DNA of 51,312 nucleotides, taken from contig JALEKD010000042.1 in assembly GCA_022769285.1 (NCBI GenBank), positions 1 to 51,312 of the forward strand. Reading direction: 5' to 3'. Shown one piece after another: positions 51,255-51,312 of the stretch. This stretch comes from Prevotella sp. (GTDB lineage Bacteria; Bacteroidota; Bacteroidia; Bacteroidales; Bacteroidaceae). The translations under genes and the position numbers were made by a program. Position 1 is the stretch's first letter, and each line of letters opens with the position of its first letter. The notes under the pieces were generated by a model. The model had not been told where the DNA came from. It did not search any database and saw nothing but the letters and a program-made list of their open reading frames with translations.

Positions 51255-51312
51255 ACCACTGGCCGAGCGGGAACCATCTTCGGAAGAAAAGCAGAAGGGT
51301 AAGAAAGTAAAA
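51255..51312. repeat. Start of a further repeat-family copy, cut by the window edge
   Basis: GCGGGAACCATCTTCGGAAG near 51267 resembles GGGAACCATCATCAG of copy 3, and the window ends in GGGTAAGAAAGTAAAA, like the A-rich arms of copies 1 and 3. Only a partial element can be seen. Confidence 0.4.

Overview
The window looks like chromosome of a Bacteroidota member, most likely Prevotellaceae (Prevotella in the broad sense). Signs for this: promoters of the TAnnTTTG (-7) type, often with TTTG or TTG 19-20 bp upstream; a short primary sigma factor without region 1.1; GldB-like, DUF4270, DUF4491 and DUF4840 proteins; a GH92 mannosidase; DPP IV; and almost no Shine-Dalgarno sequences. Most genes are housekeeping and free of mobile-element genes. 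The accessory signal sits in the spacers. Family assignments come from reading the sequences, not from database searches.

Layout. 1-760: the 5' part of an XRE-type regulator running off the left edge, a plus-strand promoter with no gene behind it, and a roughly 240-bp inverted-repeat element. 758-2660 (-): beta-helix lipoprotein plus cytidine deaminase. 2661-4039: spacer with decayed pieces of a FISUMP-like surface protein. 4040-5131 (+): secreted protein. 5141-9033 (-): serC-serA-DUF1015-yigZ, an apparent operon with a hairpin between serA and DUF1015. 9160-16767 (-): gyrA, three tandem paralogous exported TPR proteins and a DbpA-like RNA helicase. 17283-19028 (-): phosphohexomutase. 19150-23647 (+): DUF4491, rlmH, GH92 mannosidase and GH28-like beta-helix protein. 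23788-26331 (+): NfeD, SPFH protein and a WecB-like protein lacking catalytic residues. 26554-27464 (-): DUF1232 protein and RNase P RNA.

27762-31844 (+): htrA with a striking palindrome in its promoter, rpoD, a Lys/Ala-tailed exported protein and a stand-alone HprK-like kinase. 32006-33699: GldB-like lipoprotein converging on a YhcC-type radical SAM gene. 33792-37750 (+): dipeptidyl peptidase IV, then ispE coupled to a Nudix gene. 37962-40124 (+): biotin-dependent carboxyltransferase, a 49-aa OadG-like peptide and the biotin carrier. 40396-42772 (+): GT5-like domain protein, DUF4270 lipoprotein and a 42-aa ORF whose end is its terminator. 42773-43800: a second inverted-repeat element, tRNA-Pro and two identical tRNA-Asp genes. 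43864-48612 (-): cstA, beta-barrel protein, recR, membrane protein, GT2 and GNAT. 48780-51180 (+): GHL10 hydrolase and DUF4840 lipoprotein. A further repeat start reaches the right edge.

No CRISPR array, prophage, intact transposase or complete defence system is visible. The best candidates for something undescribed are the dispersed inverted-repeat family, the orphan HprK-like kinase pair after rpoD, the gyrA-linked TPR triplet, the catalytically stripped WecB and GlgA homologues, and the htrA palindrome.
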